A DNA stretch of 64,000 nucleotides from Akebia trifoliata (Eukaryota; Streptophyta; Magnoliopsida; Ranunculales; Lardizabalaceae): assembly GCA_017979445.1 (NCBI GenBank), contig CM030706.1:33613751-33677750 (forward strand), written 5' to 3'. The position numbers and the translations under genes are program-made. Positions 34,856 through 47,740 of the stretch are shown here, piece after piece. Every line of letters begins with the position of its first letter. Position 1 is the stretch's first letter. The notes under the pieces were generated by a model. It made no database searches. It was not told the origin of the DNA and saw only the letters and a list, made by a program, of their open reading frames with translations.

Positions 34856-34966
34856 AAAAAAATTTCACCTTGCGATTTATAACCTTCCAATCTGATGATT
34901 TCTAGCATTTTTGGTATCAAATTTGTTAGTTTTACCCGACTTTCTTACCTTAACATACTTTTTTTA

Positions 34967-35046
34967 ACCTTAATTTTATTGGATAATGCTGAGCTTTCTT
35001 ACCTTAAAGTACTTTTTTTTTAACCTTAATTTTATTGGATAATGCT
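34967..35046. repeat. 54-bp tandem duplication running into MITE copy F8
   Basis: TTAACCTTAATTTTATTGGA then TAATGCT appears twice, 54 bp apart (ends near 34990 and 35046). The second copy runs into the first ten bases of F8, so the duplicated block includes the MITE terminus. Confidence 0.75.
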
Positions 35047-35166
35047 CAAGTAAAATCATGGGGGGACATTTCTGACGTGGAAGTGTGTAGGAATCATACA
35101 TGCTTTTTATCGAGATCAGAAAATGTCCCCCATGATGTCCCTCACAATGCTACCCTGGCATGACTC
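35037..35166. mobile_element. Foldback MITE, family F, copy F8 with perfect 9-bp TSD
   Basis: AATTTTATT is at 35028-35036 and 35167-35175. The ends are GGATAATGCT and complement GAGTCATGCC. A private stem CATGGGGGGACATTTCTGAC pairs with GTCCCCCATG. The left half of the core (GACGTGGAAGTGTGTAGGAA, then TGCTTTTTATCGAGAT) is kept and the right half is deleted, giving 130 bp. Confidence 0.88.
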
Positions 35167-35175
35167 AATTTTATT

Positions 35176-36752
35176 ACTTTTCACTTTCTTCCCAAACTCT
35201 AGGTTGTTGACACCAATTTTCACCTCAATTTTTTTACATTATCCGTTATCCATTTTCCACCGATAAGTTCTATTTCTTTTCCAACTATAATAGTAAATCT
35301 AAAGCTGGATAAATTATGTGACATCAGAATAATGTCGTTACTATGAGGCCAATTTAATTATGAAAGAGATTGCTTCCTAATCTTTTTTTAGAAGGGTACC
35401 TTTTTTTTTTACTTCAAGATTAAAACATGCTAACATTAGCAAAAATTGAGCCAATAAAGTTAAAATAAAAAGCTTACTTTTTTATATATAACCTTTTTGT
35501 GAACAATGTTGCCTGGGTTTTATTACTTATGTACATAAAAATAATCGTTATAATATGGAAATGATCTCTACAATATCAAAGCGATCTCTATGGTATCTAA
35601 CTGATCACTACAATATCATAGTTATCGCTATATTATGGTAGCTGTAGTATCATTTTCTTTGAAGGGTATAACTATAGCTATATTATCAATTTATCATCAC
35701 TAATCACTAGTTTCCAATGAATCTCATTAAGTATTTCTTCTAAAAAAATGATGCTAAAATCATTAAAACCTACATTTTGCACTTTGTTTTTTGTCGTAAT
35801 CATGGGTATTCATTAGTTCTATTAAGATCTAGAACTTTCGACGATTAATTTTAAAGAGAGTCAAAAAAAAGGAAGGCGATCACTTCATTATCAAAGTAGT
35901 CGCTTATTTAATGAAATCATTTGCAACTATATATTCATTAGTTTGTGCAGATTCTATGTACATTGTAAAATGCATCAACAAGGACAAGGGTGGTGCCATG
36001 ATTTTCTTTTAGTGGGGGCAAATTATAATTAATGGTAAAGTTGAAGAGCTTGAAGTTGAATGATTTTGGAGAGAAAATTCAAAGGTTTTTGGTTAGAAAT
36101 TGAAGAAAAGGGTATTTAGATCATTTCCAATTAGTCTATGAGACAAGTCCCAAGTCAAGGGACAATATCACCTTCAAAAAATTGAGGTGGGGGCAAATGG
36201 GGCATGTAACTAGTTGAAAATATAGTGGTATCTTAAATTAAAGCTCAAATGCAAGGGCAAAAACAATATTATGATAAATATTTCATAACTACATTTTAAT
36301 TTTTTTTTTTTTTTTTAAATATTTATTTGGTTCCATTGAAGATCTGAAGGTCAAGTCACGGTATCAACACCACAATAAGTTAAAAAATATTTTTTTTTAT
36401 GGGTAAGTTTGACTTGACCTCACCACCTCAAAGTTGTTTTGCAATATGTCACAACAACTTAGCTATTGGTCTAAGCCAAGTTAGAGAATGTAAATGGAGG
36501 TAAAACACTTAACTTAGCTAAAGGAGGTCTAATGCACTATTAATGCTTTAGAGAAGGGAAAAACACAACCCCCAAGGGATTTTCCAAGCTAGGAAATGTA
36601 AATAGAGGTAATACATAAGTTCAAACTTTGAAGTGGGTAGGTTGCGCACATCAAAATTTTGGTAGAATCCTTTTTACCCCATGACATATGTCCTTTTGTA
36701 TTTATTTCACTCCCTTATGTTATCATTAATATTTGGGAGAATTAGTTGAAGA
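35176..36752. other. Gene-free DNA with repeat fragments
   Basis: About 35560-35690 has several GATCTCTACAATATC- and GATCGCTATATTATGG-like words in both orientations. About 36080-36200 is one half of the TIR element family seen at 24443. No gene is supported. Confidence 0.4.
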
Positions 36753-37245
36753 TTGATGTAAGACATCTACAACCTTAAGTAGTTTTTTAATTGTATTAGA
36801 TTTCTATTTTTAGTAGGATTTATATTTCATAGTTATGTTAGGAGTACAATTCCTTTTTAATTTCTAATTTGTTTTAAATTTGTTTTTATCATTTTGACTA
36901 TATTAAAAGTATTTAGAAATCTCTAATTTGAATTCTAATAGGATTAAAAAGATAGTATTATGTTATAATAGGTTAGAAATATTAATTTTTAGTATTTTAG
37001 TAAGATTACAAGTTGTTATGATGGAGTTATCTATACAAGGAGTTCAAAATCCGAAAATTAATAATCAATCAATCAATAATCAATTCAATTATCTTTTCTC
37101 TTTTAGTTATTTTTTAGTTTATGTTTTATTTTCTTTCAAGCTATTGCTTATTTATTAATTGAATCTATTGATTCAAATTGATTTTGAGTGTTTTATTGAA
37201 CATAATCTATCGAATCTATTGATTCACACACTTCCGCTACGTCAA
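36753..37245 (+). repeat. Level-1 5' LTR
   Basis: It begins TTGATGTAAGACATC and ends TTCCGCTACGTCAA; TTGATG and CGTCAA are the inverted tips. The alignment to the split 3' LTR runs throughout, with numerous substitutions and indels. Confidence 0.85.
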
Positions 37246-37246
37246 G

Positions 37247-37258
37247 TGGTATCAGAGC
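37247..37258 (+). other. Level-1 primer-binding site
   Basis: TGGTATCAGAGC is complementary to the 3' end of plant initiator-Met tRNA. It sits one base after the LTR end. Confidence 0.9.
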
Positions 37259-37278
37259 TCTTATTACGATCCATAAAA

Positions 37279-39840
37279 AATGGATGGAGAAAGTTATTTT
37301 ATCACAGATTCTTATCTAGAAACTCAATTGGAAATCAAATTGGAGAAGTTTGAATAAAGAATCACCAACAAAATTATGGTTATGTTAGAGTCCCATGTTC
37401 AAGGCATGGTTCTCAACACTATTGAGAAGGAGAAATATAAGAAAACTTCTAGAGATAAAGACCCAAAGGGTTCCCACCATCCCTCCCACAATTTCCCTCA
37501 TAATTCAGTCAGTAGAAACTCTTTTAGAGAGGTTGAATTCCTTCAAAACTAGAATCTTACTCATAATTTTGATTTTGCCCAAATCGTACCACTTTCCACA
37601 CCTCATATCACCCTTCCTCAACCTTCTAATCATACTGCATCACTCATATAACCTTAAAATAAAATCCATCACCCTCTAACAGCCACGTATCAGTTCCCAC
37701 AAAACATTTCTCCTAATCTTATTCCTTCAAGTACCCTTCAAAACCCATCAAATAACTTCAATGACCATAACAACCCCATATATAGATTACATAAATGAAT
37801 TGAATCCTTATACTACCCATTTTCCAATTAAACATCCCTATTTTGACCATGATAGACTTTTCCCTAACCCTCTCCATACTCACCCACCTCCATATTGCGA
37901 AGTCAATACAAGACCGAGCCATTATCACCCACATACAAATCAATCTTTCCATGATTTTGAAGAGGTTGAATATGTGTTCATGCATAATGCACCCCCATAT
38001 CCTCGCAGCAATAGGCAATAAGAACGATTTTTTGATTATATGCTTAAGGCAGATGTTCCTACATTCAATAAGCTCTTGCACATTGAGGACTTTCTTGATT
38101 GGATCTCTAATGTTGAACGATTTTTTTAGTACATAGAAATTTTGGAGGATAAGAAGATCAAACTTGTGACTTTTAAGCTAACCAGAGCAGCAACCTCTTG
38201 GTAGGACCATCTCCAACGAGATCCACAACATCAAGGCTTTTGACAAGTACATTTAGGGCCAGCCATGAAGTAATTGCTTAAGCAAATATACTTACCACCG
38301 GATTCAATCCAAACTTTGTTCATCAACGTACAAAATTATAGGCAATGGTCTCAAAGTATACAAGAATATGTTGATAACTTTTCTCGCCTTCATTCAAGGA
38401 ATGAACTTCAAGATAATAAATACCAAACTATTGGGCATTTATCAATGGGTTGAATAAAAGAATTCAAGAGAAATTAGCTACGCATCAATACACAAACTTG
38501 CATGTAGTCATAAACAATGCCCTAAAGGTAAAATCATTTATGCTTGATTCTCGTACTTCTTATACTAACAATCAGAGGTCTAACTATCCACATTATGCCC
38601 CCCCATCTCATCAACTTTATCTATCCCATCATCAGCCCCTTATGACAACAACAACCATGTTTCCACCTCTCAAGCTCCACATTTACATCTTATACCCCAC
38701 CAACCTAATCCCTATGCACATCCAAAGCAAAATAAGTATTTTAAGTGTGGGAAAGTATGTCATACTTTCGAAGTGTGACGGAGGACTAACACATTAGTAG
38801 TCGAGGCTGATTATGACAATGAAAAAAATGACCTCTATGTTGATACCGATGCGACTGTCATCTCTGAGGCTTATGAGGAGGATGATGGTAAACATCTCAA
38901 CTGTATTATTCCCAACTTAATGCCAATACAACATGTTGCTCCTTCAACTTGACATAGTCTTTTCCGAATTACATGTAAGGTGCAAGTCAAGTTGTGTCAT
39001 TGATTATAGATAGTGGAAGTTCAGAAAATATGACAAGTCAATGCCCTCTTTCTTTTAATATTGGGTAATATAAGGATGAGGTTATTTGTGACATCATCCT
39101 AATGAGAGCATATCATATTTTCTTGGGAAGGCCTTGGCTTCATGATAATGATGTCACTTACCGAGGTAAAGCCAATACCTATTCTTCCATGCATAATGGT
39201 GTAAAAGTGGTCTTACACCCTTCCCATTCAAAGTTCAAGGCCACTTAATCGGCCAAGGAGAATTAAACATGTTTTGTTTCTACCAACATCACCAAAGACT
39301 TAAAAACAACAAGTCAAGTGTTCTCGATGCTAATGCAACCTTCCAACCAAGACCCTCCAACTTAAATTTTTCATCAAGTGTGGCCTCTCTTTGATGAATT
39401 CTCTTATGTTCTTCTTTCGGATATGTCAGATTCATTACCTCATATAAGGAATATACAACACCACACCAATTTGGTGTCCGATGCAAGTCTTCCAAATTTG
39501 TCCCGTTATGAAATGAGTTTGAAAGAACATGACATATTGAAGGAACAACTGAAAAAAAATCTTGAAGCTTCTACTAAAAAGTATAAAATCGGTGTTAATA
39601 GAATATTCAAAAGGTATGAAAAATGAAACTTGATAATGATTTATCTTAATAAATATCATTCTCCAGCCAGAATTTACAAGAAGACCAAGTTGAAGAAAAT
39701 TCACCCCTTTCATATCTTGGAGAAGATAAGTAATAATGCTTATGTGATGAATTTATCAGATGATATGCTATGGTCAATTAAATTCTCTAAATAAAGTCTG
39801 AAGAACAGATATCACTAGAAGTGAATTAGAGTGAGAGATA
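37279..39840 (+). pseudogene. Level-1 gag-pol remnant with a large pol deletion
   Basis: Gag-like segments at about 38080-38400 read [10 protein letters not shown], then L-T-R-A-A-T-S-W and F-I-N-V-Q-N-Y-R-Q-W. A broken zinc knuckle near 38735-38775 keeps F-K-C-G-K. Protease sequence follows (I-D-S-G-S-S near 39005; F-L-G-R-P-W-L near 39120). About 39480-39540 is the very start of RT (S-L-P-N-L-S-R-Y). At about 39660-39780 the frame jumps to the extreme pol C-terminus (K-K-I-H-P-F-H-I-L-E-K-I-S then N-A-Y-V-M-N-L). RT, RNase H and integrase are missing and many stops are present. A Tekay/Del placement is inferred from the gag and the PBS. Confidence 0.75.
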
Positions 39841-39913
39841 AATGAAAAATAAGAAAAATAAAAAAGCCTTCAAGAAAAACTTGAGGACAAGTTTTTTTCA
39901 AAGAAAATGGGCC

Positions 39914-39968
39914 TCATGCAGGACATCTAACGCTCTTAGTAGTTTTCTAGTTCTATTAGATTTCTATT
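39914..39968 (+). repeat. Level-1 3' LTR, left piece
   Basis: TCATGCAGGACATCTAACGC to TATTAGATTTCTATT corresponds to the start of the 5' LTR. It stops at the level-2 LTR. Confidence 0.8.
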
Positions 39969-41300
39969 TGATGAGTAGGTTTTATACCTACGAATTAACC
40001 ACTTTTAAATATAATATTTTGTTAATTTTAGAGTCTTTTAGTTGTTTTTATTTAAGTTTAGTTAGTTTTATACTTTTTATGTGTTTATATGTTTTTATTT
40101 GATTTTTATGCTTATTTTACAGATTAGGAACAATATGGAACATTGGGATAGGTGCATACGTTTAGGAGAAATTCTGACTCCAAATTGGTTCTCTCGGAAG
40201 AAGGAAGCTAAGCATACAAGCTAAAAAGTTTTCAAGCCGCAGCTTGATAGAAAACGATGCCGCGGCGGGAATTCAAGAATGGCATAACAGAAATATAGAA
40301 ATACAAGCCGCGGCATGATATATTGGGAGGCCATGGCCTGCTTACGTTTCCAGCTTTACACGTTAATTTGTGGTGATCGAATTAGAGACGGATTTTGGGA
40401 CTCTTAAACCCTAATGACTCCATACCTATAAATAGGAAAGTTTAACCCTTATTTGGGGACAGAAGTTTTGGGATTTTTCTTGGAGGCAGAAGATTGAGAA
40501 GGAGGACGGGAATTGGAGATCGGCTCTTGAGTTTTATCTTCTTTAACTTTAACTCTTCTCTTAATTTTGTAATCTAAGAATGACTAAATACTTTTGTGAT
40601 TTTGTTTTCTTTTCAATGAAGAACTAATTTCTATTCTAGGGTTATAATGGAACTCATTCATGATATTTGATTAGTTTTCTTTCTTTCTTCTATGATCCCA
40701 CATGTGATTGTTTATTTTATCCAATGTTTAATGCGATTTGATTAACTGATCATTAATTGAATTGATTTGGTGAACCCTAATAATATCGGCAGAGTTATTT
40801 TGTGTTCATGACCTAGATAGATTAACATATGCTAATTTGAGATAGGAATATACTCAGGTTGCATGTGCATTCCTTATGAGAACTTATTCTTAATGAATTC
40901 TTCTTGATTTGATTCTCATAGGCATATAGGGAATTAGTCTAGAAGGGTATTTTTACATGACCATCGGAAGAGGCTTGTAGAGAATTTAGTGTTCTTGGAT
41001 GACAACCATAGTGGATTAATTTATCATAGAGGGAAGGAGAATTAAAACAAGTGGATTGTTTGGGGGAAATTATAAACCTAGATTTTATCACTCATTGATT
41101 TTAAATCTGCAAGTTTATTTTCTCTGTTAGTTTTCTTGTTTAGTTTTAATTCCTATTTTTACTTTTGTTTGGATAAAATTATAGTGAGATAAATTGGTAA
41201 TTAGCAATAGATTGGTATTTAGTCTCCGTGGGAACGATACTTTCTTATCACTTTATTACTTGTTTCGATACGTATACTTGCGTGCGTAAAATTAGACAAC
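39969..41300 (+). repeat. Level-2 5' LTR
   Basis: It has a TATA box TATAAATA at 40427-40434. It is nearly identical to the 3' LTR except for a mismatched block at about 40856-40935. Confidence 0.92.
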
Positions 41301-41302
41301 AA

Positions 41303-41326
41303 GTTTTTGACGCCGCTGCCGGGGAC
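41303..41326 (+). other. Level-2 primer-binding site
   Basis: GTTTTTGACGCCGCTGCCGG resembles TGGCGCCGTTGCCGG, the tRNA-Asp site typical of Athila elements, with a few changes. Confidence 0.8.
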
Positions 41327-41415
41327 TAATTTATTAATCTTTTTGCTAATATTAATTCAATCATATTTGATTTTAGACCAAACTTTTCTTTATTTTGTAG
41401 GTGTTTGGCTAGTGT

Positions 41416-42395
41416 ATGCGTAGTACAGGGAATTCAAAGCTTGTTCCTTTGGATTTTGAGATCGAGAAAACTTGTCAAAGAAATAGAAAGAATAAGCGAG
41501 AAGCTTCTCAACACCATACAATGGCCGATCAAACTAATGGTAATGAAGGTCCTAAATCTATGCGGGACTATGCTGTTCCATTAATGGATGGGATTCACAC
41601 TAGTATTCTTCGTCCAACGATACAAGCCAACAATTTTGAACTCAAGCCGGCTACTATTCAGATGGTACAAGTATCTCAGTTTGGGGGTTCACATGTTGAA
41701 GATCCCAATGCACATTTAGCTAATTTTCTAGAGATATGTGCCACGTTTAAGTATAACGGTGTTGATGATGATGCTATTCAGTTACGACTATTTCCATTCT
41801 CATTGAGGGACATGGCGAAGAATTGGTTGAACTCATTGCCAAGGGAATCTATTACCACTTGGGATGACTTGGCGAAAAAGTTCCTTGCTAAATATTTTCC
41901 ACCGTCAAAAACTGCAAAGTTGAGGAATGATATCACTACTTTTGTGCAGTTAGACAGTGAGTCTCTCTATGAAGCCTGGGAGAGGTACAAAGATTTACTT
42001 CGGAGATGTCCTCATCATGCTCTACCGGAATGGTTGATCATCCAAATTTTCTACAATGGGTTGGTTGGATCTATTAGAACGATTGTTGATGCTGCAGCAT
42101 GTGGATCTCTTATGGCGAAGACATTTGAGGATGGGTATAATTTATTGGAGGAGATGGCCTCTAACAATTTCCAACAGCATACAGAGAGGATGAATCCAAG
42201 AAGAACAGCAGGAGTGCATGAATTAGATATTCTTACGGCTTTGACTGCTCAAGTGGCATCGTTATCTAAGAAATTTGATTCATTTGGAGTTCATGCCATT
42301 CAAACTCCTACCATTACATGTGAGATTTGTGGAGACAATCATTCAGGAGATATGTGCCCTAATAACCCAGAGTCTCTAAATTTTGTTGGTAGTAG
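41416..42395 (+). pseudogene. Level-2 gag, 5' part
   Basis: The frame is open from Met at 41416 for about 326 residues to the level-3 insertion. It is recognisable as Athila/Tat gag: S-M-R-D-Y near the N-terminus, F-E-L-K-P-A-T-I-Q-M, H-L-A-N-F-L-E-I-C, L-R-L-F-P-F-S-L and W-L-N-S-L-P, T-W-D-D-L-A-K-K-F-L-A-K-Y-F, then L-L-R-R-C-P-H-H and F-Y-N-G-L. A C-x2-C-x4-H-x4-C zinc knuckle (C-E-I-C-G-D-N-H-S-G-D-M-C) lies near 42322. The last codons before the stop at 42429 belong to the inserted LTR. The frame continues at 51934. Confidence 0.9.
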
Positions 42396-44101
42396 TGTAG
42401 ACACCCCATTTTTGCATCCGCCTGATTAATCAACTCGTCAACCCGATTGCAATGATTCCCAATGATGGATGTGTATTCCAATGCTTTATTTTGTTACCAG
42501 ATATGTTTCAGAAATCCGGATGAGGTATCTCGAACTGACAAAACCTTAGAAATTACGCTACGCTAGGAAAATACGACCCCAGAAACATAGAAATCATCAT
42601 CTTGCAGACCAGAAGAAACTTCACGATAAAAATCACTAAAAATTACCAAATTACCAAAATATCCCTAACCTCAAAACAACCCTAGAGCCTACGTTACGCT
42701 TAGGAAAACTCTCTCGAACACATAAAATAACAAATCGGAACCAAATAAATCATTTCACACAATTTAACAGAATTTGACAAAATTACGAAAATGCCCCTCA
42801 TAAAGTTCACAACCATTTCACACAAAAAAACTTCATAAATAACAAAAACTAATTTTCCATTGAATTCCTTACGAAAAATCGATTCTAAAACATCCTGGAA
42901 CATTAAAAACCGACTTGAAACATGAAAAGTCCTCTCCGGGGGCAAAACGGTAATTTCACAATTTTCATAATTAAAAATTTCGAAATTAATAAATAAATAT
43001 TAAATAATTAAAGTGAAACATTAATGAAATTAATTTAAAATTTTGAACCTAAAAAATCGATCAATCGGGTTCTTAGGCAAAATTGTTGAGGGTTCGTGAG
43101 ATATTTCTTTAAGAACCCCTCAATTTGGGGGTCCAAAGAATTAAAGAAATAATGAAAGGGGCCTTCTCCAAAAATTAAAAGTAAATCAAGCAAGACTAAA
43201 GTCAAGATATTGAAAGTCAATCAATTAAGACTAAAGTCAAAACATTAAAAATCAATCAAATAAGACCAAAAGTCATAATAGAGATCTAATTAAATAATAA
43301 CTCTATCTAATAGAGTTCTAACTTAAAAACAATTCTACCTAAAACAATTTTAATTAAAACATAATTCTACCTAAAACAATTTTAATTAAAACACAATTCT
43401 ATCTAAAATAAGTCTAACTAAAACACAACTCTAATTAAAAGATCTCTAATTAAACACTAACTCTATCCAAATCAACCCCTAAAAACATCTATAAATAGAG
43501 GTGCTCACACCCTATTTTCGGATCAAATCATAAACCCTAAGAGAAGTAGGTCTAGAAGCTCCCCTAGCCCCTATAAACCCTAGTTTTGGAGCCCCAACTC
43601 CTTAGCTAACATCCCTCCTTCAATTTTAGTCTAGAAAACACCCAAAAGCCTTCTAAAAACATCCCCAAATCCGCAACGAACTTGAAGAGTTCAGATTCAA
43701 AAACAAGGAGATACCTTGCCTCGGAGATCCGAAGTCAAATCCGGAAGCAGAACGTAGCAAGGGAGCACGGTACAAGGAGTTCTTTTTGTCAGATCTGAGG
43801 GAACCAAGTCCTTGCCATCGGAAAGGTAAACCTTTTATTTTTATTTATTTTCTTATCTAGGTTTTAGCAATGTAATTTACTTGGGAATTTAGTAGAGACC
43901 GGCTTCGTCCGGGCGGGGTTGGTGCCTAACACCTTCCAACCCCGTAACTTGATCCCCGAATTCAGTTTTTTTGATTTTAGATTAGTTTTTATCCGTTTAG
44001 AGTCATTGATCGGTTCCTAGACCGTAATAACTAGGTGGCGACTCCCAAACCTCAAGGGTCAAAAGTGGATCCGCGCACCCCGCGGATCGAGGGCGCTTTC
44101 A
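42396..44101 (+). repeat. Level-3 5' LTR
   Basis: It has a TATA box TATAAATA at 43490-43497 and a 3' half ending in GC-rich CCGCGCACCCCGCGGATCGA. Differences from the 3' LTR are mostly one-base indels in homopolymers. Confidence 0.95.
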
Positions 44102-44102
44102 G

Positions 44103-44121
44103 TGGCGACTCCAATGGGGAC
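44103..44121 (+). other. Level-3 primer-binding site (tRNA not assigned)
   Basis: TGGCGACTCCAATGGGGAC begins one base after the LTR. The matching tRNA was not determined. Confidence 0.6.
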
Positions 44122-44334
44122 TATTGGGGATCAAATTTGAAAAACCCCAAGTATGGGCATTGCCAAGATGACCTAGTTTTTTTTATATTTAGTTGGATTT
44201 ATTTTATTTATTTTTTCTCTTTATTTATTTTTTTATCTTGATTGTAGATGATTTTGGGTATTGCATTTTTTTCCAATTAAGGATCACTTTTTGATGACCC
44301 CTAAATAATGAAAGATTCAAATTGATGGAATGAT

Positions 44335-45125
44335 GAAGGTTGGACAGAAATATTAAAACATTTTTAGAGAATATTCTAGCGAGAATTAAGTCTGGGAGCC
44401 TCTTAATAAAATATAGATCTCGTCGAGTAGATTAATTTAGAATCTGAGTTCACTCAATTTCGTTATCGGAAGCCTTAGATATCATCGATGCAAGTTCAAT
44501 CTGTAAATCTGAAATTATTTCTGAATGAAAGTTGGGACAGCACCGTTAAAACTTTTTTACAGAATATTCTAGTGAGAACTAAGTCTGGGAACCTATTAAT
44601 AAAACGTAGATCTCGTCGAGTAGATTAATTTAGAATCTGAGTTCACTCAATTTCGTTATCGGAAGCCTTAGATATCATCGATGCAAGTTCAATTTGTAAA
44701 TCTGGAATTATTTCTGAATGAAAGTTGGGACAGCAACGTTAAAACTTTTTTATAGAATATTCTAGTAAGAATTAAGTCTGGGAACCTATTAATAAAATGT
44801 AGATCTCGTCGAGTAGATTAATTTAGAATCTGAGTTCACTCAATTTCGTTACGGATCGGAAGCCTTAGATATCATCGATGCAACTTCAATCTGTAAATCT
44901 GGAATTATTTCTGAATGAAAGTTGGGACAGCAACGTTAAAAAATTTTTACAGAACATTCCGGTGAGAATTAAGTCTAGGCATCTTTAATAAAATGTAGAT
45001 CTCATCGAGTAGATTAATTTAGAACTTGAGTTCACTCGATTTCGTTATCGGGAGCCTTAGATATCATCGATGCAAGTTCAGATTGTATTTTCCAAATTTA
45101 CAGAAAATCTGAATTTATCTAATGT
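44335..45125. repeat. About 193-bp tandem repeat, four units
   Basis: TAGATCTCGTCGAGTAGATT marks units at 44414, 44607, 44800 and 44995. Each contains AGTTCACTCAATTTCGTTAT, CCTTAGATATCATCGATGCA and GAATGAAAGTTGGGACAGCA. Units are highly alike; the last is the most diverged. Confidence 0.92.
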
Positions 45126-47740
45126 TGGCACAATTAATGTTCTTGAGAGTGAACTCATCTCAACCATTGTCATTCTATCATCAATGTAACACCTATTGGA
45201 ATCTCGATTTATTTTGGATCACCCAAAAGTGATCATTGATTGGACCTTAAAAATTATAAAAATTATGCCTATTGCAATGTTTGTTTGATCATTATCATAT
45301 GCCATATTTATTGATGATCTTGTTTGAAATACATGATTGATGTTGATCGTAATGTTAATGTGCTTATGTGATGGGAATAATGTGATCTTAATTGAATATT
45401 CATATGATTTGAATGATTTTGATTTTGATTAAATGTATGATTGGTTTAATTGGATCCATGGGCCCATTTGTTTGAAAAAGGTCCCGGGCACACCCCACCC
45501 TGTTTTGCACACACCACATGCACGTTTACTGTTTTACTCACTTACACGTCCCATTTAGCCAACGTGGCACTAGTGCGTGGCCCGGTCTCTTCGGAGATGC
45601 GACGTCATTCATGAAATCCACAACTCCAGTCACGTACCTTAGGGTATATCAAACTGGGGGCATCAATACCATCTGATCAGGTGATTCTGAGAAGTATGTT
45701 GATGCACCCAGGCTGGAGCGACCTGAGCCTTTGACCTATTGTAAGCCACACAATCACATGTCCCGATTGCCAACGTAGTACTAGTACGTGGTCGGTCCCC
45801 TCGTGGGATGCCAAACCATTTATGAAAGCTACAACTCTTGACTCGTACCCGTAGGTATAAAAGATAGTCTAAGTATATCAATTGTACTTCTTGGTCAAAA
45901 CCGGTGCCTAAGCAAGATCTTGCCCCGCTGTACCCTACTGTACGAGGGGGATAGACTACGTCTATTCTAGACGAGAGGTATTTAAGTGGGCCCTTGCTCA
46001 GCATTGTGCGCCACCTCTCAACTGGAGATCGAACTGGCTATTTTTGACTTCAGAGAAGTGAATTGAGATTTTAGATTATCACCTATACGGTATATCAAAC
46101 TACGTCACCACGTATCGAAAGGTATATAGGTGTGCTTGGGCAAGGGTGGCTAGATAAAAATGCATTGCACGTAGTAAACCTAGAGTCTAGAAGCCTTCCT
46201 ATAGGTCACGACCCGAATTGACTATGGGTGTTCCTGGGTTGCTTTATTCAATCCAACCAACAGGTAGGTGGGCAGACCGATCCAGAATAATCAAACAAAA
46301 CCCGCAATATCGGTCCTACTCAATCGGTGAAATGTACTGATTAATTTGAACCATTTAAACCAGTTGACCCAATGGACAAATGGATCAAACTGATCAATAC
46401 CAAATCAGTTGGACTAATTGGTTTCACTTTTAAAGATCCAGACCACTTTATCTAGAAAGATTCGATCTTAAGATCAAATTAATTTATCTGATCAAAGGTT
46501 CAATCCCAATTAGGGGTAGACCCGCATCTAACCTTTCTCACTTTCTTGGTCATTATAGACTTATGGTGCATTTGGATTTGATATTTTCCACCGAACTTGG
46601 GCTATTCTATATCGAAACTTTAATCATGTGGATAAGAGTCAAACCTTCAGAATCGATGGTTAATCTTAGGTGTCCCTAAACGTTCTAAACCCTCATCTGT
46701 GTCATTTTGGGTCATTCAAAATAATCGTCTAGTCCAAGTACCAATGTCAAGTTTAAGTAGTCCATCCACCCAGAAGGACCTTCTCTCTTTGTAGATAATT
46801 GTCCCTGAGTTTTCTTTGAGTTTCAATCCAGTTCTTGTCAGTCTTTAGATCCAGTTAGTTGTCTCAGTTACGTTAACCTTTCTTCAACTTTCAAATTTTG
46901 TCAGTCTATGTTTTTTCAATTCCAATAAAATATAAAAGCTTATGATTATCATGCGTGCAATAATGATGTGAACATAAAATCTAACATGAGAAATGACTTA
47001 AAGCTCACTAATCAAATTTGATAAATATTGGAATTAAAGAGTACACTCAAGAAGTGTAAATTGGTGATACATTATCCTCAGGAGAACATGAGAGCATAGT
47101 AAACTTACTTGAGAAATTCAACAATATTTCTTGCATAGTCTCATAGATGGATCGCATAAAAAATATAGATCAAGACATAAGTCAAGCGTGAACTTCAAAG
47201 TCGAAGATTATTGGTCAAAAATGATATAGCTGAAGGCATCGACAAAGACACTAAGACTTACAAGTGGATCTACCAGGTTTCTCACTCAAAAGAGGAGAAT
47301 TTTCATCCATAAGAGAATAAAAGAGTTTCTCGAAATTTAGAGTTAGAAAACTCAATCATACTCGATTTCACAAAAGAAGACTGAAGAATATTCATTCTCA
47401 AAAGAAGACCTTGCTCGACAGAGCAATTCAGATATCGAATTCCTGAAACTTTGACCAAGTCAAGCAGTATTCACCAAAGGAGGCCTCCTTTGGTCGAATT
47501 ATTTTCCTATCTTACCCCAAAAAAGAAAAAAAAAAAATCTTCTTTAGCCCCTCGCAGCCTTTTAAAAGAAAATATAAAAGCAGTAGCCTCTTTCTTTTTA
47601 AACCATACCGACCAACCTTGGGAGGGAATCTTAGTATGAACTACGTTTTGACCTGATCCCAAAAGGAAAAGAAAAATATTTGGGGTACGTAGGCAACCTG
47701 AGAAGTTACTTCAGGCCCGGTCATTAAAAGAAAAATGTAT
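45126..47740 (+). other. Level-3 internal region without ORFs
   Basis: No gag or pol motif was found. Two similar blocks near 45540-45640 and 45760-45860 share CCAACGTGGCACTAGTGCGT/CCAACGTAGTACTAGTACGT-type sequence. An open minus frame (45663-46004) has no recognisable content. Confidence 0.5.

Noticed and set aside
37758..38136. Overlapping ORFs of 86-107 codons at 37758-38136 as genes
   Set aside because: They are out-of-frame shadows within the degraded level-1 gag region.
42396..42429. Natural C-terminus of gag at 42429
   Set aside because: The last codons and stop come from the inserted level-3 LTR; gag resumes at 51934 in phase.
45663..46004. 113-codon minus-strand ORF in the level-3 element
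   Set aside because: No motif was recognised, it lies in the non-coding interior of a retrotransposon, and such frames are expected by chance.
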